A stretch of DNA of 64,000 nucleotides from assembly GCA_014898415.1 (NCBI GenBank), contig RCTD01000020.1, positions 1,116,001-1,180,000 of the forward strand, written 5' to 3'. The notes beneath the pieces were generated by a model. The model ran no database searches, was not told the origin of the DNA, and saw only the letters and a program-made list of their open reading frames with translations. Each line of letters begins with the position of its first letter. Position 1 is the stretch's first letter. The DNA comes from Stromatinia cepivora (lineage: Eukaryota; Ascomycota; Leotiomycetes; Helotiales; Sclerotiniaceae). The position numbers and the translations under genes are program-made. Positions 13,901 through 28,600 of this stretch are shown piece by piece.

Positions 13901-15280
13901 AGCAATATTTATATAATCTATATATCAAAGAATTCGATAGAATCTATTTGTAAAAAAATGATCAAAACAATAATAAAATCTTTATATTTCTGGTTCAGTT
14001 AGATAATAATCGTTTATATCGATGGATATTTGTATGAATTGCTGAATTTTTATATTCCAAAGTAATACCATATATTTAAATTTACAAATACAAAGATAAT
14101 TTGTAATTGGTAATACAAATATATCGATAATATTATTGTAATATATTTTGAATCGATTTATATCCTATAATGATAATAAGAATAATGTTTCTAATTCTAT
14201 AATATAGAATTCGATAAATTCTGAAGATAGATTCAATTGAATCGATTTGATTAATTTGGTTTTTCCGATTCCGAATATCATCTTCACAATTCCTACTCTG
14301 TTTATATTTAACTTAGTATTTTTGATATCCTTTTAATATGCTTAATATTGTTTGAATTCTATTGTAGATCATTGGGATACTTTTATATTGATAATAATAT
14401 TCTGAAACTTTTTGTTATTGTATTTCGAAAAGAAAGTTTCGTATCCTTCGATCTTATTAATTGATTTATTAATGAAATCAATTAAAGTATATATTATTAT
14501 TTTATCAAATAAATTCATTACAATTTCTTTTTTATTAATCGATCTGTAGGATGAGATTCTGAATTATTATTCTTCATATTCTCTTTTGGATCATTTTGAA
14601 TATATATTGCGAATTCTTTATTAGTATCAATATTCAATGAAATTCCTTTGTATTCGATAATATATTAATCGAAATATAATCCGAAATCCTTATCGTTGTT
14701 TTTGAATAATTCCCTATATTTATATTTCGATTCAGTTTGTTCGATTTCTATATATCTATTTAATTAATAATCTTTTTTCTTGCAAACGAAGCATCTTTTA
14801 ATTCCTTTTGATCAAATAAAAAATCGTTAATTGAATTTGTATTCATAATTGTATTTGGGGTTTTTCTGATTATATATTCGATTTATATAAAATATTTCGT
14901 TTTCATTTGGATATGATTTTTTATATATAGAAATAAAACCTTGTAGATCTTTGATAAATCCGATTATAGATTTTGATAATCGATAATATACTTAATTATA
15001 TACTAATATATAATTATATATATTAAGAATCTTTTTCTGAATATACACAATTATTTGAAGTTCTTTTGATAAACCTTTTTGAAAATGCCGAAATTTGATG
15101 ATTATGATATCCAAGCATTTTGATATCGATTTTCCAGGGTTTTATATAATGATTGTTTTGAATATTATATAATCCCATTTTTCTATAAATCCATATTGAT
15201 ACCCTTCTTCTTTGAAAGATATTTTCATCATTTCGTAAATACCTTTTATTATATTTGAAATATAATTGAAATTCGTATAA
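10901..15280 (-). pseudogene. Copia Z gag-pol remnant, main block
   Basis: Reading the minus strand from 15280 down: a gag segment (15295-15023 is still an open frame of 90 codons), then a CFVC zinc knuckle, then long AT-rich sequence expected to hold protease and integrase. Reverse transcriptase with recognisable blocks follows at about 12900-12150, and then a C-terminal region to the purine-rich stretch at 10905-10920 next to the 3' LTR. The order fits Ty1/Copia. No frame survives, and the integrase was not identified motif by motif. Confidence 0.7.
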
Positions 15281-15471
15281 TGTTACGAACCTCAACTACG
15301 AAACTAAGGCTAGCTGAAAGCGGGCCGAATTGTACGCTAGTTTGAAGAGTTTTCATCTATATAGAAGGGAATTCTTCGATATTATTTAGAGAAAGTAATG
15401 AAAAGTTTTGATTTTAAATCCGAACTTATTGTTATTCGAATATTAATTGATTTTTTGTTATGATTCTTATA
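15281..15471 (+). repeat. LTR (left) of the non-autonomous element
   Basis: 191 bp starting tgttacgaacctcaactacg. It pairs with 17397-17587, and the differences seen by eye are transitions. Confidence 0.8.
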
Positions 15472-15532
15472 ATTCTTTTTATTCATTTTTGAAAGTAATT
15501 CGTCGATTAATTTTGGGAATAACCTCATTTTT

Positions 15533-15883
15533 TTGATTCATTCGAATCTTCGAAAAACCTTCGAAATTTACCTCCAAAATATATACGAATTGAGTTTCGA
15601 AACGAGTCTTCGAAAACCCTTCGGAATATTATCGAAAACCTTCGAAAATCCTTCGAAATTCATCTTCGAAATTTACCTTCAAAATATATACAAATTTGAT
15701 CTCAAAACGAATCTTCGAAAACCCTTTGGAATATTATCGAAAATCTATCAAAAATACTACGAAAAACTTTCGAATCAAGAAAATCAAGAAAAACAAGAAG
15801 AAGAAATTGAAAAGATATATTCGAAAGATATAAATATAATATATAAATCGAATTTTATTCTATTTTACAAAATTCGAAAGTAA
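15533..15883 (+). other. Open frame built on degenerate repeats (116 codons)
   Basis: The frame contains two imperfect copies of a segment reading roughly EIYLQNIYE...RKPFGILSK, followed by a Q/E/K-rich tail. It arises from a tandem DNA repeat of ttcgaaaacc-like units inside the non-autonomous LTR element. I recognise no protein family. It may be a repeat that happens to lack stop codons rather than a gene. Confidence 0.3.
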
Positions 15884-16557
15884 ATCTTTAAAATTATATA
15901 AATTATTCAAACAAAAGGACGAAAAAACGAAAGTATATGGAAAACCTTTGAAATCTTATTGGAAAAGTGAAGAATTTGAATATAAAAGTTGTTGGAAAAG
16001 TTGAAGATATTAAAGTTGAAATGATGATAATGAAGTTTTTGGTATTACTTTTGAAGAGTATAATGAGTGGATTTATAAATGATGATAATAAAGCTTTTGA
16101 TATTATTGTTAAGGAATATAATAGTATTATTTTTAAAGAGTATAATAAGTGAATTTATATATAATATTAATTGTATTTCTGTTTTCAAAAATAGGATTTT
16201 AATGGAATATTTGAAGTTTTTTTCTTTTAATGGAATATTAGGTTTTTTTCAAAAGAAAAAGTGAAATTAGTTTTTATATAATTCTAAAGGATTATTGATG
16301 AAAATTAATTATAAATAGTTGGATTTATATTGGAAAGTTAGTATATTAGTTAAAAATGAAATAGTATTTATATTGGAATTATTATTTTTTGATATAAATC
16401 TGAATTGATGTATTGATAGATATAATATATTTTGTATTTCAAATTTTAAAAGAAAAAGCAAATTAAAATCTCTTTTTTTTATTATTTATTGAATTTATAG
16501 GATTATTAAAATCAATAAGAATGTTGATTCAAAAAAGAAAGACATCAATATTGTTTA

Positions 16558-16815
16558 TTTATTATATTAGAAAGTATACCAAATCGAAAGTATATCGAAT
16601 CCAAATCAAAATATATCAAATTTGAATCGAAAGTATATTGAATCCGAATCGAAAGTATATTAAATCGAAAGTATATCGAATCCGAATCGAAAGTATATCG
16701 AATCGAAAATATATTTATCGAAATTGTATCGAAATTGTATCGAAATTGTATCGAAATTGTATCGAAATTGTATCGAAATCGTACCGAAATCGAATTGAAA
16801 ATGAATCGAAAATGA
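16558..16815. repeat. Tandem repeats of about 11 and 20 bp
   Basis: Degenerate units of the type gaaagtatatcgaatccgaat are followed by about six head-to-tail copies of an 11-bp unit, cgaaattgtat. They lie in the interior of the non-autonomous LTR element. Confidence 0.8.
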
Positions 16816-17027
16816 ATATATATATAAGGGTTTTTAAGTAATATTGAAGAGTTTTTAAAGAAGTGAAAATGCTGAATTTTATAAAATGAAGATGTAGGTA
16901 TTATAATTTCATTATTGGAGGAATTATTATGGATTTAATTGTTGTATGGAGTTTTCTATTGAAGTTTCAATTCAATTGATTATTATAGAGTTAGGAATAG
17001 AGGAATTAGAAGAATTGAAAGGATTTC

Positions 17028-17311
17028 GATGGATCTATAATGATTTTATGAAAAGGTATATCATATAATATCGATAGATCTATAATAATTCTATAAAAAG
17101 GTATATAATATAATATCGATGAATCTACGATGGTTCTATGAAAAGGTATATAATACAATATCGATGGTTTTACGAATAGGTATATAATATAATATCAATG
17201 GTTCTATAAAAAGGCATACAATATAATATCGATGGATTTACGATGGTTTTACGAAAAGGCATATAATACAATACAATGGTTTTATGAAAAGGTATACAAT
17301 ATAATATCGAA
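17028..17311. repeat. Minisatellite of about 45-50 bp units
   Basis: About six imperfect copies of a unit containing cgatggttctatgaaaagg followed by tatataatataatat. The copies differ mainly by transitions. It lies near the 3' end of the non-autonomous LTR element. Confidence 0.75.
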
Positions 17312-17396
17312 TGATATTAGTTTTGATTGGATATTTCAATTTAAATGGTTTCATTTCATAGGTTTTCGAGGACGAAAGCTTCGGAAAGAAAGGCTT

Positions 17397-17587
17397 TGTT
17401 ATGAATCTCAATTATGAAATTAAGGCTAGTTGAAAGCGGGCTGAATTGTATGCTAGTTTGAAGAGTTTTCATTTATATAGAGGGGAATTCTTCGATATTA
17501 TTTAGAGAAAGTAATGAAAAGTTTTGATTTTAAATCTGAATTTATTGTTATTCGAATATTAACCGATTCTTTGCTGTGATTCTCACA
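17397..17587 (+). repeat. LTR (right) of the non-autonomous element
   Basis: 191 bp starting tgttatgaatctcaattatg and ending gctgtgattctcaca. It is the direct partner of 15281-15471. Confidence 0.8.
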
Positions 17588-17592
17588 AATAA

Positions 17593-18289
17593 TAGAATAT
17601 AAAAAGCTCTTCCTTTAGCATTATAAAGAACACTTTTATATAAAGGTTTGAATAGATATCGATTTTTTTGTAATAATTAAAAAAGATGATGTACTTATAA
17701 TCGAAATTATTATCTTAGCCAATATATTTATTAATATTATTATAAAGTTTCTTAAAATTTCTAAGATTACAATCAATATTACCATTTTATATATAATCAA
17801 ATGGTTTATCCTTATAATTTCCTAAATCATTATTTTCTTCATTATTGAATAGATCTCTTTTTCCTCTGTTATTTCTGTAGAGATATATATAAACATTATT
17901 TTGATTTATATTATTTGTTTTACAATTGTTTCTGAAATATTTATTATTGTTTAAAGGTTTTCTATTATTAAATAATCTATTTGATACTCCTTTATTAGAA
18001 ATAGATTTCTTTTTATTCGATGATTTTTCATCTTCAAATAATATATTATTATTATATAATAATTGTAATAATATTGAACATTGTTTTTATTCTGAATCTT
18101 AATATTTATTATTTAAAAATTCCTTGAATATATAAGATCCTGATTCTTTGTTCAATTATAATAATTGAATTCTTTTGTATTATATTAGAAATGATTACTT
18201 TGTATTTATTTATACAAATTGTTTTCTTTATTAAAAATTAGATAAAGATATTAGATCTTTAAAAATGATATTCAAATATATATTGTTAT
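17593..18289 (-). pseudogene. Copia Z gag fragment between two insertions
   Basis: Minus-strand translation gives degraded, gag-like, charged sequence without stops over short runs. It lies between the non-autonomous element (left) and Copia X (right). Its last five bases, gttat (18285-18289), are the left target duplication of X. Assignment to gag rests on position and continuity. Confidence 0.5.
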
Positions 18290-18454
18290 TGTTGGAAATA
18301 AGTCCATCATAGGATTAGAATTGAGGTTATGTGATTACAATGATATATAGACCATATTTGGGGATAATTTTAATTCTATTTCTATTAGAATAATAGATTC
18401 TTAATTCAATCTATATAATCAATAATATTATTATTTTCTGTATCAAAAGTTAAT
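18290..18454 (+). repeat. Copia X 5' LTR
   Basis: Begins tgttggaaataagtcc and ends caaaagttaata. It belongs to the same LTR family as 20164-20329, 25495-25660 and 29049-29214. Confidence 0.85.
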
Positions 18455-20163
18455 AGATTATGAGATTCGATTGTATAATAGTGATTAGAAAGCAAAACAA
18501 ATCGAGAAAGGATTAGTATAGCTAATAGGGGTGAAACGAAATGGAAATCAGAATTTTCATATAGTATTATTGAAGCAAAGTTGAAATATGATAATATAGT
18601 TTATAATTTATAATATTATAAGTCAAAATGGAAAGTAATCTATATAATACTGATATAGAATTATAATAAAAGCGAAAAGCAAATTCGTATAACTACAAGA
18701 AAATATATTATAATATAATTTTATGAATTTTCTTATTGTTTTATTTTTATATTTTTTTATTATCCCAAATTTATTTGTTATATATTTTTTAAAATTATTT
18801 TAAAAATCTAAAGATTATTTTCGATATTTATCAAATAGTAAGAAACCTTTACAATATCGGAATCAAATAATCCTTTGAAATTCGATCAAAACAATTATAA
18901 GTAATGGTTTAAATAAACGAATATATATAGATTACAGAATCCAATATAATATTTACCTATAAAATCAATAATTATATATATTACAATATCGAATTGAAAT
19001 CGAAATACTTAAAGAACGAAGTAAATATATTATTATATATTTGTATAACATTTAATAATAATGATAAAACCCTTATCGATAAATATTCAATAGTATATAT
19101 ATTCTAAAGATATTTTAAATCGAAATATATTAAAATTAATATAATTACAATTAATATATATATAACAATAATCCAGAATTTCAAATTTCAATCTAATATT
19201 TATTTTGATATAATCATTATTGAAGTTTGGGATAAATTGAAAAAGTATAAAAGGAAATTAGGGGTTATAAATGAAAGTTATCGATCAGTATATCAAAATA
19301 TTACTTTGTTTTTGATTTTAATATATAATTTTTCAATTGATTATCAAAGAGTAATAGATATATTGGATATCCAAATCAATTTTAATATCAATAATAAAAT
19401 CAAGTATTTGTAGATTCAGGAATTTTATTTTAAAAATGAATCAAAATAAATACAAATTACAAAAAAATCTAAATATATTTCTCAACATCAAAAATCAGAT
19501 TTCAAGATTCCAAATAATATTTGTGATCTATATCAAAAGGAAAATCATTATATATAAGATTATTCATATTTAATACAAATTAGTAAACTCCTTTATAGTT
19601 ATCTTCATCATCAAAAGAAAAGAAAATTACCGAATTCAAAGAAAATCTATTTCAACAAAAAAAACCAAATATACCCTATTAACAATATCTCTGAATCAAA
19701 TTTCAATATTAAGGATATAATAAAGGAAAATTGTAATTTGATAAAAGAGATCATTAATAAAGTTTCCCTTGATAAATAATATATCAATATAAATACTTTT
19801 TTATATATATCTAATCAATCTTTATTATTCAGATTAATAGATTCTATTATTAAATAAAAAATAAAGATTAATAAAAAAATAATATATTATCATTATTAAA
19901 ATTTAGTAAATATAATATACAAAGATAATTCTAAAATACTACATTCAAATATATTATATATATTAAAACTAAAAGTAAACTTATTATTAGGAAAAAGGAT
20001 CTGTAAAATAAGATTATAAAGGAAATTCAATTTTTATTATATATATTTCAAAAAGGATAATAAGAAAATCATTTATACTAAAATATAAGATAGAATATAT
20101 ATAGTTTTATATATAATTAAAGGATACAAAAATATAACTTTTTATTTGAATATATATCAAAAT

Positions 20164-20329
20164 TGTTGGAAATGAGGCCATTGTAGGATTAGAATTGAAG
20201 TCACGTGATCATAATGGTGCACAGACCATATTTGGGAATAACTTCAATTCTACTTCTACTAGAATAATAGATCCTTAATTCAATCTATATAGTTAACAAT
20301 ATTACTATTTCCTGTATCAAAAGTTAACA
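20164..20329 (+). repeat. Copia Y 5' LTR
   Basis: 166 bp from tgttggaaatgaggcc to aaaagttaaca. It is the best preserved LTR of the family here and contains a CACGTG hexamer near 20202. Confidence 0.85.
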
Positions 20330-23300
20330 GATTATAAAATCTGATTGTATAGTAATAATTAGAAAGCAAAGCAAATCGAAAAAGAATTAGTATAATTAAT
20401 AAAGATGAAACAGAATGGAAATCAAAATTTTTATATAATATTATTGAAGTAAAATTGAAATACAATAATACAGTTTATAATTTATAATATTATAAATCAA
20501 AACGAAAAGCAATTTGTTTAATATTGATACAGAATTATAATAAAAGCGAAAAGCAAGTTCGTATAATTATAAAAAAATATATTACAATATGATTTTATAA
20601 ATTTTCTTATTGTTTTATTTTTATATTTCTTTATTATCCTGAATCTATTTGTTATATATTTTTTAAAACCGTTTTAAAAACCTAAAAACTATCTTCGATA
20701 TTCATCAAATAGCAAAAAACCTTTACAATATCGGAATCAAATAACCTTTTGAAACTCGATCAAAATAATTATAAACAATAGTTCAAATAAATGAAAATAT
20801 AATTGAAAAGAAAAGAATAATTTTATATAATTAATCAAATATTAAACAAATATATATAGATTGCAGAATTCAATATAGTATTTGTTTATAAAATCAATAA
20901 TCATATATATTACAATATCGAATTGAAATCAGAATATTTAAAGAATAAAACGAATATATTATTATATATTTGTATAATATTCAATAATAACAATGAAGCC
21001 TTTACCGATAAATATTCAATAATATATATACTTTAAAGATATTTTAAATCGAAATATACTAGAATCAATATAATCATAATCAATATATATATAACGATAA
21101 TCCAAAACTTCAAATTTCAATTCGATACTTATTCCAATATAATCATTATTGAAGTTTAGAATAAATTGAAAAAATATAAAAGGAAATTAAAGATTATAAA
21201 TAAAAGTTATCGATCAATATATCAAAATATTGTTTTATTTTTAGTTTTAATATATAATCTTCCAATCGATTATTAAAGAATAATAAATATATTGAATATT
21301 CAAATTAGTTTTAATATCGATAATAAAATTAAATATTTATAAATTAAAAAATTTTATTTTAAGAATAAATCAAAATGAATATAAATTATGAAAAGATTTA
21401 GATATACTTTTCGATATTAAAAATCAGATTTCGAGATTTCAAATAATATTTATAATTTATATCAAAAGGAAGATCATTATATATAAGATTATCTATATTT
21501 AATATAAATCAATAAATTTTTTTGTAATTATTTTTATTATCAAAAAAGAAAAGAATTATTAAATCCAAAGAAAATCTATTTCAATAAAAAAGATTAAATA
21601 TATTCTATTAATAATATCTTTGAATTAGATTTCGATATTAAAGATATAATAAAAATAGATTATAATTTGATAAAAGAAATCATTAATAAAATTTCCTTTA
21701 ATAAATGATATATTAATATAAATGTTTTTTTATATATATCTAATCAATCTTTATTTATTTAAATTAATAAATCTTATTGTTAAATGAAGGATAAAAATTG
21801 ATGGAGGAATAATATTTTATTGTTATTGGGGTTTAATGGATATAATATACAAAAATGATTTTAAGATATTATTTTCAAATGTATTATATATATTAAGATT
21901 AGAAGTAAATTTGTTATCAAAAAAAAGGATCTGTAAAACAAAACTATAAAAGGAATTCAATTTTTATTATATATATTTCAAGAAAAACAATAAGAAAGTT
22001 ATTCATATTAAAATATAAAACGGAATATATATGATTTCATATATAATCAAAAGATATAAGGATACAATTTTTTATTCGAATGTATATCAAAATAATTAAG
22101 AAAAAGGTTTTTCTTCAAAGATAATTAATAGTATTAAAGGTATCAATAATAAATTAATATTTAAAGAGAAAAAGAGATATCTATTATAATATCAAAGATT
22201 CAATTATCTAGATTTAGACAAAATCAAGAATCTATATAAAATATTTAATATAGTTAAGCTAATAAAGATTCTAATTAAATTAGATATCTACAAAATATAT
22301 ATATTCATCAAAATAATCAATTGTATTCCAAAGTAATTGAATTTGTATAAATCAAAGAAACTTGAATTTATATATTTCGATATTATAGGATTATTCTCAA
22401 AATTGATTCGAAGGAATCGTTATTTTATATTGATTATCGATAATTATATAAAAGTAAATTGGATTATATTATTTAAATAAAAAGATAATGTAATTCAAAT
22501 ATTGAAAATTTGAAAAAAGAAGATGAAATTGATTATTGAAGAAAAAATTATTGTAATTAGAATTGATAATGTATTGGAACTTTTATAAATTATTTATAAA
22601 TAATTATCAGGTATATAATCCAAAGTTATAATAATTGCTTTTTTATATCAAAACAAATCTATAAAATAAAATATAAAGATTACAAAGATAAATATAAAAG
22701 CAATACTAAAAAAAATTAGATTATTATTAAAGTTTTAGAATAAAACTATAAAATATAATATTTATATTAGGAATTATATTAATATTAGTCTTAGTGTAGG
22801 TAGAATGGATTAATTCTTTGTAAGGACTTTTGTGAATATGATATTAGGTATAGGGATATACGGAATCTAAAAAAGCAAATATTATATTTATATCAATTCC
22901 AAGATTATTCTAAAAGAGCAAAGATACAATAAGTTATAGAATACTTCGAAAATCGATATATTCCTAGAATATTCAAAAGTTACAAATAAATATATCAAAA
23001 TATATTCTTCAAAGTTAGATTATATATTTCGATTAAATAGAGTAATTATAAATAAATCTTATTAAGAAAGAGATTTAAATTTTAAATTAAGAAATTGTAA
23101 ATCAAGTTTATAAAGAATAAAGAATATAGAATTAGATCGAAGATCTTATAGTAAATTAGTAGCAAATAAAGCATCTTTTCTATTCTCAGTATCTTCTTTA
23201 TTCTCAATATCAAATATAATATCTATATTATTTTTATTCCAAATATTCTTTCTAATAAATATTATATCGAATTCAGTGATTATACTAAGTACCCTAATTA

Positions 23301-25494
23301 TCGAATTGAAATTAGATAAATTAGATATATCAATATTAATATATAATGAAAATGAAGATAATAATATTCAGAAAACAAATCAAGAATCTTCTTTCAAGAA
23401 TACTTCAAATATCGAATCCATCATTTCAAAGATTCCAATCTAAAAGTCAATTTCTATAAACCTTGAATCTATATCAGAAACAAGATTTAAAATTATCTTA
23501 AATTTTGTTGATAAATCTATTTCAATAAAATCAGAAAATAAAATAAATCCATAATCATTTGAGATCGAATAAAAGAATATAATAAACCTTGAAAATGAAT
23601 CTTTAAAATATTTAATATAAAAACAGAAAAAAAATATAGAATAAGATTCTGAAAAAGAATAGGAAAGTAAGATTATAAAAGTATTAATTACAATATCTAT
23701 ATAAATTAAAACTCAAGAAAGTATAGAATACATTATAATTATAATCCCAATTATTTATAAAATGAATCTTTATATCAAAAATAAGATCGTTTTAAATCTT
23801 ATAATTTTGTTAATAGATATAAATAATACAGAAAATATAATATATTCGATCGAAAAAGTTCTAGGAATCAAAATATTAAAAATTTATAAGGAAGCAATAT
23901 CAAATTAAGAATATTCTGAAAAATGAAAAAAAGTTATTTAAAAGGAAATCATATCTTTGATTCAAAATAATATTTAGAAAGAATATATATTTCTTAAAGG
24001 AAATAATTTGATTTCGATAAAATAAGTATTTATAATTAAAACAAAAGATAACAAGATAGAACGATTCAAAATAAGATTAATAATTCAAAAATTCAATTAG
24101 ATATTAGGAAAAGATTATAATAAAACATTTATATTAATAATAAAGTTAAATATATTTAAATTATTCCTAATTATTATTACAAAAGAAAATTTGGAATATT
24201 CATATTTCGATATCAAAAACATCTTTATTGAATTACATTTGAAGAAAAAAATCTACTTTGAATTATTCTAAAATATCAAAATCGAAAAGGGATATATATT
24301 ACAAATCCTACAAAATCTATATAATTTGAAGCAAATTGAAAGGAACTGGAATTTATTATTAAAAAAAGAACTTTTAAATATAAATTTTATATAAAATTTA
24401 ATAGATCTATATTTATATATATTTAAAGATTATAATATAATATTATTAATATATATCAACAATATTGTTATTATATTATATATATCATCACAAATTATTT
24501 AATTCGATAAAAAGTTATCTCTTTGTTTTAATATCAAAAATCTAAAGAAGATTAATAAAATTCTAAATATTAGGATTATTTACAATAGAAAAATATATAC
24601 ATTAATTATAAATCAAAAAGAATATCTCAATATTATATTAATTAAATATAATATTATATATAAACAATATCAAATCAAGAAACTATCAATAATAAATTAT
24701 ATCTATTTCCGATTAACAATCAACAACAATAAACTAACAAATATAAACGAATATCAATAATGAATAGGAAATATAATCCATTCAATAATATATATTCAAT
24801 CAAATATAATATTCTCAATTAAAAGATTTTTATAATTTATAACAAAATCAATAAAATATTATATTATAACTTTAAAGAATCTAATATAATATCTATAATC
24901 AATAATCAAACAAAAGTTATAATTCAAATCAAAAAAAATACAATCTGATATTTATAAAGAATATAATATATTTGATAATACAATAAAAATATATATAAAT
25001 ATAGATTAAATTAATAACAAATATAATCGGAAAAGTATTTCAAAGAGAATTATAATATTCTATAAAGGTTTTATATTATAAATTAACAAGAAACAAATAT
25101 TTATAATTATCTCTAATACAGAATCAGAATATATTGCAATAACAATATTCATCAAACAAAAAAGATAAATTATACAAATACTCAAAGATTTATTCAAATC
25201 AAATTATATTGAAAAAAACAGAAATATAATTCAAATATTTAATAATAATCAAAATACTTTAGTTTTAATTAAAAATCTATATTTATATAAACAATCCAAA
25301 TATATAGATATCAATTATTATTTCATTAAAGATTTGACAAAAAAGAAGAAAATCGTTACTAATTATATCAATATATATAATATAATTATTAATAGAATGA
25401 TAAAGCTTTATACAAAGATTACTTTCAAAAGATTCAAGAAAATATTAGAATTAATAATCTAAAAGAATCGAATAGAATATCTTCAATAAAGGAG

Positions 25495-25660
25495 TATTAG
25501 AAATAAAATCATTATAGAATTAGAATTAAGATTATATAATTATAATAATGCACAAATCATATTTAGGAATAACCTCAATTCTATTCTTACTAGAATAATA
25601 GATCCTTAGTTCAACCTATATAATCAACAATACTACTACTTCCTGCACCAAAAGTTAACA
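25495..25660 (+). repeat. Copia Y 3' LTR
   Basis: 166 bp starting tattagaaataaaatc, a G-to-A-mutated form of tgttggaaatgaggcc, and ending aaaagttaaca. Differences from the 5' LTR appear to be transitions only. Confidence 0.85.
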
Positions 25661-25665
25661 AAAAT

Positions 25666-28600
25666 GATTAAAAAAAAGATTTTTTTTCAAAAATAATCAA
25701 TAATACTAAAGATATCGATAACGAATTAATATTCAAAAAAAAAGAAAGATATCTATTATAATATCAAAGATTTAATCATTTAAATTTAAACAAGATCAAG
25801 AATTTATATAAAGTATTTAATATAGTTAAACCAATAAAGGTTCTAATTGAATTAGATATTTGTAAAGTATATATACTTACCAAAATGATCAATTATATTC
25901 CAAAACAATTGAATCTATATAAATCGAAAGGATTCGAATTTATATATTTCGATATTGCAGAATTATTCCCAAAATCGATTCAAAGGAATTATTATTTTAT
26001 ATTGATTATCGATAATTATATAAAAATAAATTGGATTATATTATTTAAACAAAAAGATAATATAATTCAAACATTGAAAATTTAGAAAAAGGAGATAGAA
26101 TTGGTTATTGAAGAAAAGATTATTATAATTAGGATTGATAATATATTGGAATTTTTACAAATTATTTATGAATAATCATTAGGTATACAATCCGAAATTA
26201 CAATAATTGCTTTTTTATATCAAAATAGATCTATAAAATAGAATATAAAAATTACAAAAACAAATATAAAAGTAATATTAAAAGAAATTAGATTATTATT
26301 AGAATTTTGGGATGAAATTATAAAGTATAATATTTATATCAAAAATTGTATTAATATTAATTTTAATATAAATAAAATAGATTGATTTTTTACAAAAACT
26401 TTTACAAATATAATATTAAATATAAATATATATAAAATCTAAGAAAGTAAATATTATATTTATATTAATCCCAAAACTATTTTGAAAGAATAAAGATATA
26501 ATAAATTATAGGATATTTCGAGAATTGGTATATTCTTAAAATATTCAAAAGTTATAAATAAATATATTAAAGTATATTCTCCAAAATTAGGTTATATATT
26601 TCGATCAAATAAAGTAATTATAAATGAATCTTATCAAAAAGAAGATTTGGATTTTAAATTAAGAAATTGTAAATCAAATTTACAAAGAACAAAGAATATA
26701 AAACCAAATCGAAGATTTTATAATAGATCAATAACAAATAAGATAGTTTCTTTATTTTTAATATCAAATGTGATATTTATATCATCTTCGTTTTAAGTAT
26801 TCTCTTTAATAGATATTATATTAAATTCAATAATTGTATTAAGTATTTCAATTATCGAATTGAAATTAAATAAATTAGATATATCAATATCAATATATAA
26901 TGAAGATAAAGATAATAATATTCAGAAGATAAATCAAGAATCTTTTTTCAAGGATATTTCAGATATCGAATTCATTATTTCAGAGATTCCAATTTAAGAG
27001 TCAATTTTTGTAAATCTTGAATTTGTATTAGGAATAAAATTTAAGATTGTTTTAAATTTTATTAATAAATTTATTTCAATAGGATTAGAAAGCAAAGTAA
27101 ATTTATAATTATCTAAAACCGAATAAAAGGATGTAATGGATTTTAAAGATGAATCTTTAAAGTATCTAATACAAAAACGGAAAAGAAATATAGAATAAGA
27201 TTCTGAAAAAAAACGGGAAAACAAGATTATAAGGGTATTGATTGTAATATTTATATAGATCAAAATTCAAGAAAGTATAGAATATATTATAATTATAATT
27301 TTAATTATTTATAAGATAGATTTTTATATTAAAGATAAGATTATTTCAGATTTTATAATTTCGTTAATAAATATAGATAATATAAAAGGTATAGTATATT
27401 TAATTGAAGAAGTTTTGGGAATTAAAATATTAAGAATTTATAAAGAAATAATATCGAATTAAGAATATTCTGAAAAATGAAAGGAAGTTATTCAAGAGGA
27501 AATTATATTTTTGATTTAAAATAGTATTTGGAAAGAATATATATTTCTTAAAGGAAGTAATTTAGTTTCGATGAAATAGATATTTATAGTTAAGATAAAG
27601 GATAACAAAATAGAATGATTTAAGGTAAGATTAATAGTTCGAGGGTTTAGTTAGGTATTAGGAAAAGATTATAATGAAATGTTTATATTAATAATGAGGT
27701 TAGATATATTCAGATTATTTTTAGTTATTATTGTAAAGGAAAATTTGGAATACTTATATTTCGATATCAAAAATGCTTTTATTGAATTATATTTGAAGGA
27801 AGAGATCTATTTCGAATTATTTTAAAGTATTAAAGTTGAAAAGGGATATATATTATGAGTTTTATGAAGTTTATATAGTTTGAAGTAAATTGGAAGGGAT
27901 TGGAGTTTATTATTGAAGAAAGAGTTTTTGAATATAGACTTTATATAAAGTTTGGTAAATTTATATTTGTATATATTCAAAGATTGTAATATAATATTAT
28001 TGGTATATATTGATGATATCGTTATTGTATTGTATATATTATTGCAAATCATTTGGTTTGATGAAAAGCTATTGATTTGTTTTAATATTAAGAATTTAAG
28101 GGAGATTAATAAGATTTTAAGTGTTAGGGTTATTTGTGATAGAAAAGTATATATATTAATTATAGATCAAAAAGAATATCTTGATGTTATATTAATCAAA
28201 TATAGTATTATATATGGATAATATCAAATTAAGAAATTGTTAATAATGGATTATATTTATTTTCAATTAATAATTGATAATAATGAATTAATAGATATAA
28301 ATAAATATTAATAACGAATAGAAAGTGTAATTTATTTAATAATATATATTCGATTAGATATAGTATTCTTAGTTGGAAGGTTTTTATAATTTATAATAAA
28401 ATCAGTAAAATATTATATTATAGTTTTGAAGAATCTGATATGATATTTATAATTAATAATCAAATAGAAATTATAATTCGGATCAAAAGGAATACAATTT
28501 AATATTTGCAAAGAATATAATATATTTAATAATATAATAAAAGTATATATAGATATAGATTAGATTAATGATAAATATAATCGGAAAAGTGTTTTAGGGG

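Larger units (their letters stand above)
15281..17587 (+). mobile_element. Non-autonomous LTR retrotransposon inserted in Copia Z gag
   Basis: Two 191-bp direct LTRs (15281-15471 and 17397-17587) begin tgttacgaacc / tgttatgaatc and end ttcttata / ttctcaca, and enclose 1.9 kb. The flanks tataa (15276-15280) and aataa (17588-17592) are a target duplication with one mismatch. A purine-rich tract precedes the right LTR (near 17380-17395). The interior has no polymerase motif and is dominated by tandem repeats, so it must have moved with help from another element. The Z gag reading resumes on the far side of it. Orientation is inferred from the purine tract. Confidence 0.75.
20164..25660 (+). mobile_element. 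Copia-type LTR retrotransposon Y, complete in structure, degraded
   Basis: The 5' LTR 20164-20329 and 3' LTR 25495-25660 (166 bp each) enclose 5.2 kb. The flanks are identical: aaaat at 20159-20163 and 25661-25665. The unduplicated site can be read in Y itself near 22090 (tatatcaaaataattaag), which proves insertion into a sibling copy. The interior runs gag, integrase (about 22250-22700), reverse transcriptase (about 24160-24720) and RNase H (about 25020-25450) on the plus strand. The catalytic YVDD of reverse transcriptase reads YINN here, so the copy is inactive. Confidence 0.9.

Noticed and set aside
26994..27263. 89-codon open frame on the minus strand
   Set aside because: It is the antisense of the degraded Copia X polymerase.
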